A stretch of DNA of 6,961 nucleotides from Deltaproteobacteria bacterium (GTDB lineage Bacteria; Desulfobacterota; Desulfobacteria; Desulfobacterales; JAFDHS01). A model generated the notes under the pieces. It was not told where the DNA came from. It ran no database searches and saw nothing but the letters and a program-made list of their open reading frames with translations. Below are positions 6,333 to 6,961 of this stretch, piece after piece (position 1 is the first letter of the stretch; each line of letters begins with the position of its first letter). A program made the position numbers and the translations under genes. The stretch lies in the NCBI GenBank assembly GCA_019308655.1, contig JAFDHS010000070.1, forward strand, positions 1 to 6,961, given 5' to 3'.

Positions 6333-6347
6333 TGAGGTTCCTCCTCA
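6333..6347 (-). promoter_or_regulatory. Ribosome binding site of cooS within a small hairpin
   Basis: On the minus strand TGAGG (6347-6343) pairs with CCTCA (6337-6333) around loop AGGAA. The AGGAGG Shine-Dalgarno (6345-6340) lies half in the stem and half in the loop. The ribosome site is very strong and decides the start at 6331. The 5-bp hairpin is marginal alone and may be incidental. Confidence 0.5.
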
Positions 6348-6416
6348 TAATTAATATAAATAATACGGTGTGTTGACATGTTATATTCGCTTTAAACATA
6401 AGTGACCCAATCCTAC

Positions 6417-6491
6417 TCAGCTGCGCAGGTAAAATTCCTGCACATACGAACGGGTTACGGATGTCTTATAATGAAAATCTCTGACGCCCAT
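6417..6491 (-). CDS. Putative 24-aa leader peptide upstream of cooS
   Basis: An ORF of 24 codons (ATG at 6491, TGA at 6419-6417) beginning MGVRDFHYKT and ending EFYLRS. GGAGGT at 6504-6499, inside a longer GGGGGAGGT, stands 7 bases before the ATG, as strong a ribosome site as that of cooS, so translation is likely. The peptide is rich in aromatic, Arg and Ser/Thr residues, has no Cys or His cluster and no membrane segment. It lies 85 bp before the cooS start, downstream of a candidate Fur/PerR-controlled promoter. It may be a leader ORF that affects expression of cooS, or a free small protein. I recognise no family. The run is too short to judge by coding statistics. Confidence 0.5.
   Translation of the reverse strand: MGVRDFHYKTSVTRSYVQEFYLRS
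6422..6444 (-). other. Stem-loop over the end of the leader ORF
   Basis: Read on the minus strand, TGTGCAGG (6444-6437) pairs with CCTGCGCA (6429-6422) as 8 bp including one G-U, with a 7-nt A/T loop. On the plus strand the G-U becomes a C/A mismatch, so the structure favours the minus-strand transcript. It covers the last codons of the 24-aa ORF. No T-run follows, so it is not an intrinsic terminator. Confidence 0.45.
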
Positions 6492-6550
6492 GGTTACCAC
6501 CTCCCCCAAAGAAATAAAATTGGTAGACTATCTCAAAACAACCTATGTTA

Positions 6551-6567
6551 GATAATAATCATTATCC
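6551..6567. promoter_or_regulatory. Fur/PerR-type operator
   Basis: Plus-strand GATAATAATCATTATC (6551-6566) has perfect 6-bp arms, GATAAT and ATTATC. Viewed as the 7-1-7 form TGATAATnATTATCA, positions 6553-6567 match 12 of 14 defined bases. It lies between a Fur/PerR-family gene and cooS, and overlaps the -10 and spacer of a minus-strand promoter, where binding should repress. No gene is available on the plus strand for it to control. Confidence 0.65.
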
Positions 6568-6596
6568 TTTAAAAGGCAAAAAAAATATTAAAAAAC
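6552..6596 (-). promoter_or_regulatory. Candidate sigma70 promoter for the leader ORF and cooS
   Basis: Minus strand: -35 TTGCCT (6579-6574, 4 of 6), 16-bp spacer, -10 TATTAT (6557-6552, 5 of 6), predicting a transcript start near 6545. An A/T tract just upstream (6580-6596) could act as an UP element. The operator at 6551-6567 sits on the -10 and half of the spacer. The predicted 5' leader to the 24-aa ORF would be about 54 nt. Confidence 0.5.
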
Positions 6597-6626
6597 TTCC
6601 ATTCACCCCTTATTCTGACATAAAGG
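6578..6626 (-). terminator. Weak candidate terminator after the Fur/PerR-family gene
   Basis: Minus strand: CCTTTAT (6626-6620) pairs with ATAAGG (6613-6608) as 6 bp with one bulged T, in the last codons of the regulator gene. T-runs of six (6595-6590) and eight (6585-6578) follow at a distance of about 12 bases or more. The gap between stem and T-run is larger than usual, so read-through into cooS is possible. Confidence 0.3.
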
Positions 6627-6961
6627 ACATATACCAAAAAAGTTAATTTGATAGTTTGTTATCCGGTATCCGGTTTTTTTTGCCAGATGTTGAGATACCT
6701 TGCTCAAATCAACCATGTCTGCATCTATAATTTTTTTACACGCATTGCAGATCAAATGGGGATGGGGATAAGGCCGTCTCCCATCATAGTGATTGTGATC
6801 ATCACCAATTGAAATTTCGAGCACTTCTCTAATTTCTTTAAGCAATGTCAATGTTTTATAAATTGTCGCCAGGCTGGTCATGGGAAAATCGACTTTTACC
6901 TGCTCATAAATATGTTCCGCGCTTGGGTGTGAATCAGATTCGGCCAGAATTTTGAGAACAG
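6603..6961 (-). CDS. Fur-family regulator, PerR-like (N-terminus outside window)
   Basis: A metal-dependent DNA-binding repressor; 118 residues are visible and the frame runs off the right edge, so the ATG at 6881 is internal. Numbering from the first full codon, HPSAEHIY (11-18) and the SLATIYKTL recognition helix (29-37) are the Fur winged helix. The structural zinc site is C71-x2-C74 with C111-x2-C114. Regulatory ligands align with the Bacillus PerR set: H11, D59, H66, H68 and D79. The two Asp residues, where Fur has Glu, point to PerR rather than iron-sensing Fur, which would mean Fe/Mn binding and peroxide sensing. This subtype call is inference. It is transcribed in the same direction as cooS, 271 bp upstream of it, with a matching operator in between. 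Confidence 0.92.
   Translation of the reverse strand, partial: VLKILAESDSHPSAEHIYEQVKVDFPMTSLATIYKTLTLLKEIREVLEISIGDDHNHYDGRRPYPHPHLICNACKKIIDADMVDLSKVSQHLAKKTGYRITNYQINFFGICPLCQNKG

Noticed and set aside
6332..6379. Longer cooS start at 6379, adding 16 residues
   Set aside because: No Shine-Dalgarno sequence upstream of 6379, while AGGAGG is ideally placed for 6331 and MAEKQIK fits a normal start.
6373..6401. Plus-strand TTGACA with possible promoter
   Set aside because: Acceptable -35 but no -10 at proper spacing, and no plus-strand gene downstream.
6520..6536. Possible FNR/CRP/CooA-type palindrome (TTGG...TCAA) near the cooS leader
   Set aside because: Only the outer three bases and a few inner ones are symmetric; it does not fit a known consensus.
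6332..6602. Known riboswitch class in the cooS leader
   Set aside because: I could not match the conserved core of a nickel/cobalt, cobalamin or molybdenum cofactor riboswitch; only one good stem is visible.

Overview
The window reads as chromosomal DNA of a strictly anaerobic bacterium. A Ni-Fe carbon monoxide dehydrogenase, a rubredoxin-type iron or zinc protein and a PerR-like peroxide/metal regulator fit a sulfate reducer of the Desulfobacterota (Desulfobacterales-like) best. That placement rests on gene content and moderate to low GC; no marker gene is present to prove it.

Left part (1-2052): the 3' portion of a large nucleotidyltransferase-like gene of the UDPGP fold (open at the left edge); a small rubredoxin-like protein with two CxxC...CxxC knuckle pairs and an unusual Cys-rich tail; and, convergent to it, a small hypothetical protein. 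A 12-bp inverted repeat lies between the two convergent genes.

Middle part (2053-4303): an alpha/beta hydrolase with a complete Ser-Asp-His triad; a convergent 73-residue hypothetical whose stop lies 6 bp from the hydrolase stop, with one hairpin spanning both stops; a J-domain protein with one C-terminal substrate-binding-type domain and no zinc finger; and a probable 45-residue small ORF.

Right part (4304-6961, all on the minus strand): a PerR/Fur-family regulator cut by the right edge, then a 271-bp regulatory stretch, then cooS. In transcription order that stretch holds a T-rich end for the regulator gene, a sigma70-like promoter overlapped by a strong Fur/PerR-type box, a 24-codon ORF with a near-perfect Shine-Dalgarno sequence, a stem-loop covering the end of that ORF, and a strong Shine-Dalgarno sequence for cooS. 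The cooS gene has every recognisable metal-cluster ligand and looks functional. No cooC, cooF or acs/cdh partner is visible here.

The most interesting part is the 6332-6602 leader: an apparently metal- or redox-controlled promoter, a short translated leader ORF and RNA structure placed ahead of a solitary CO dehydrogenase. No mobile elements, CRISPR arrays, tRNA or rRNA genes were seen.
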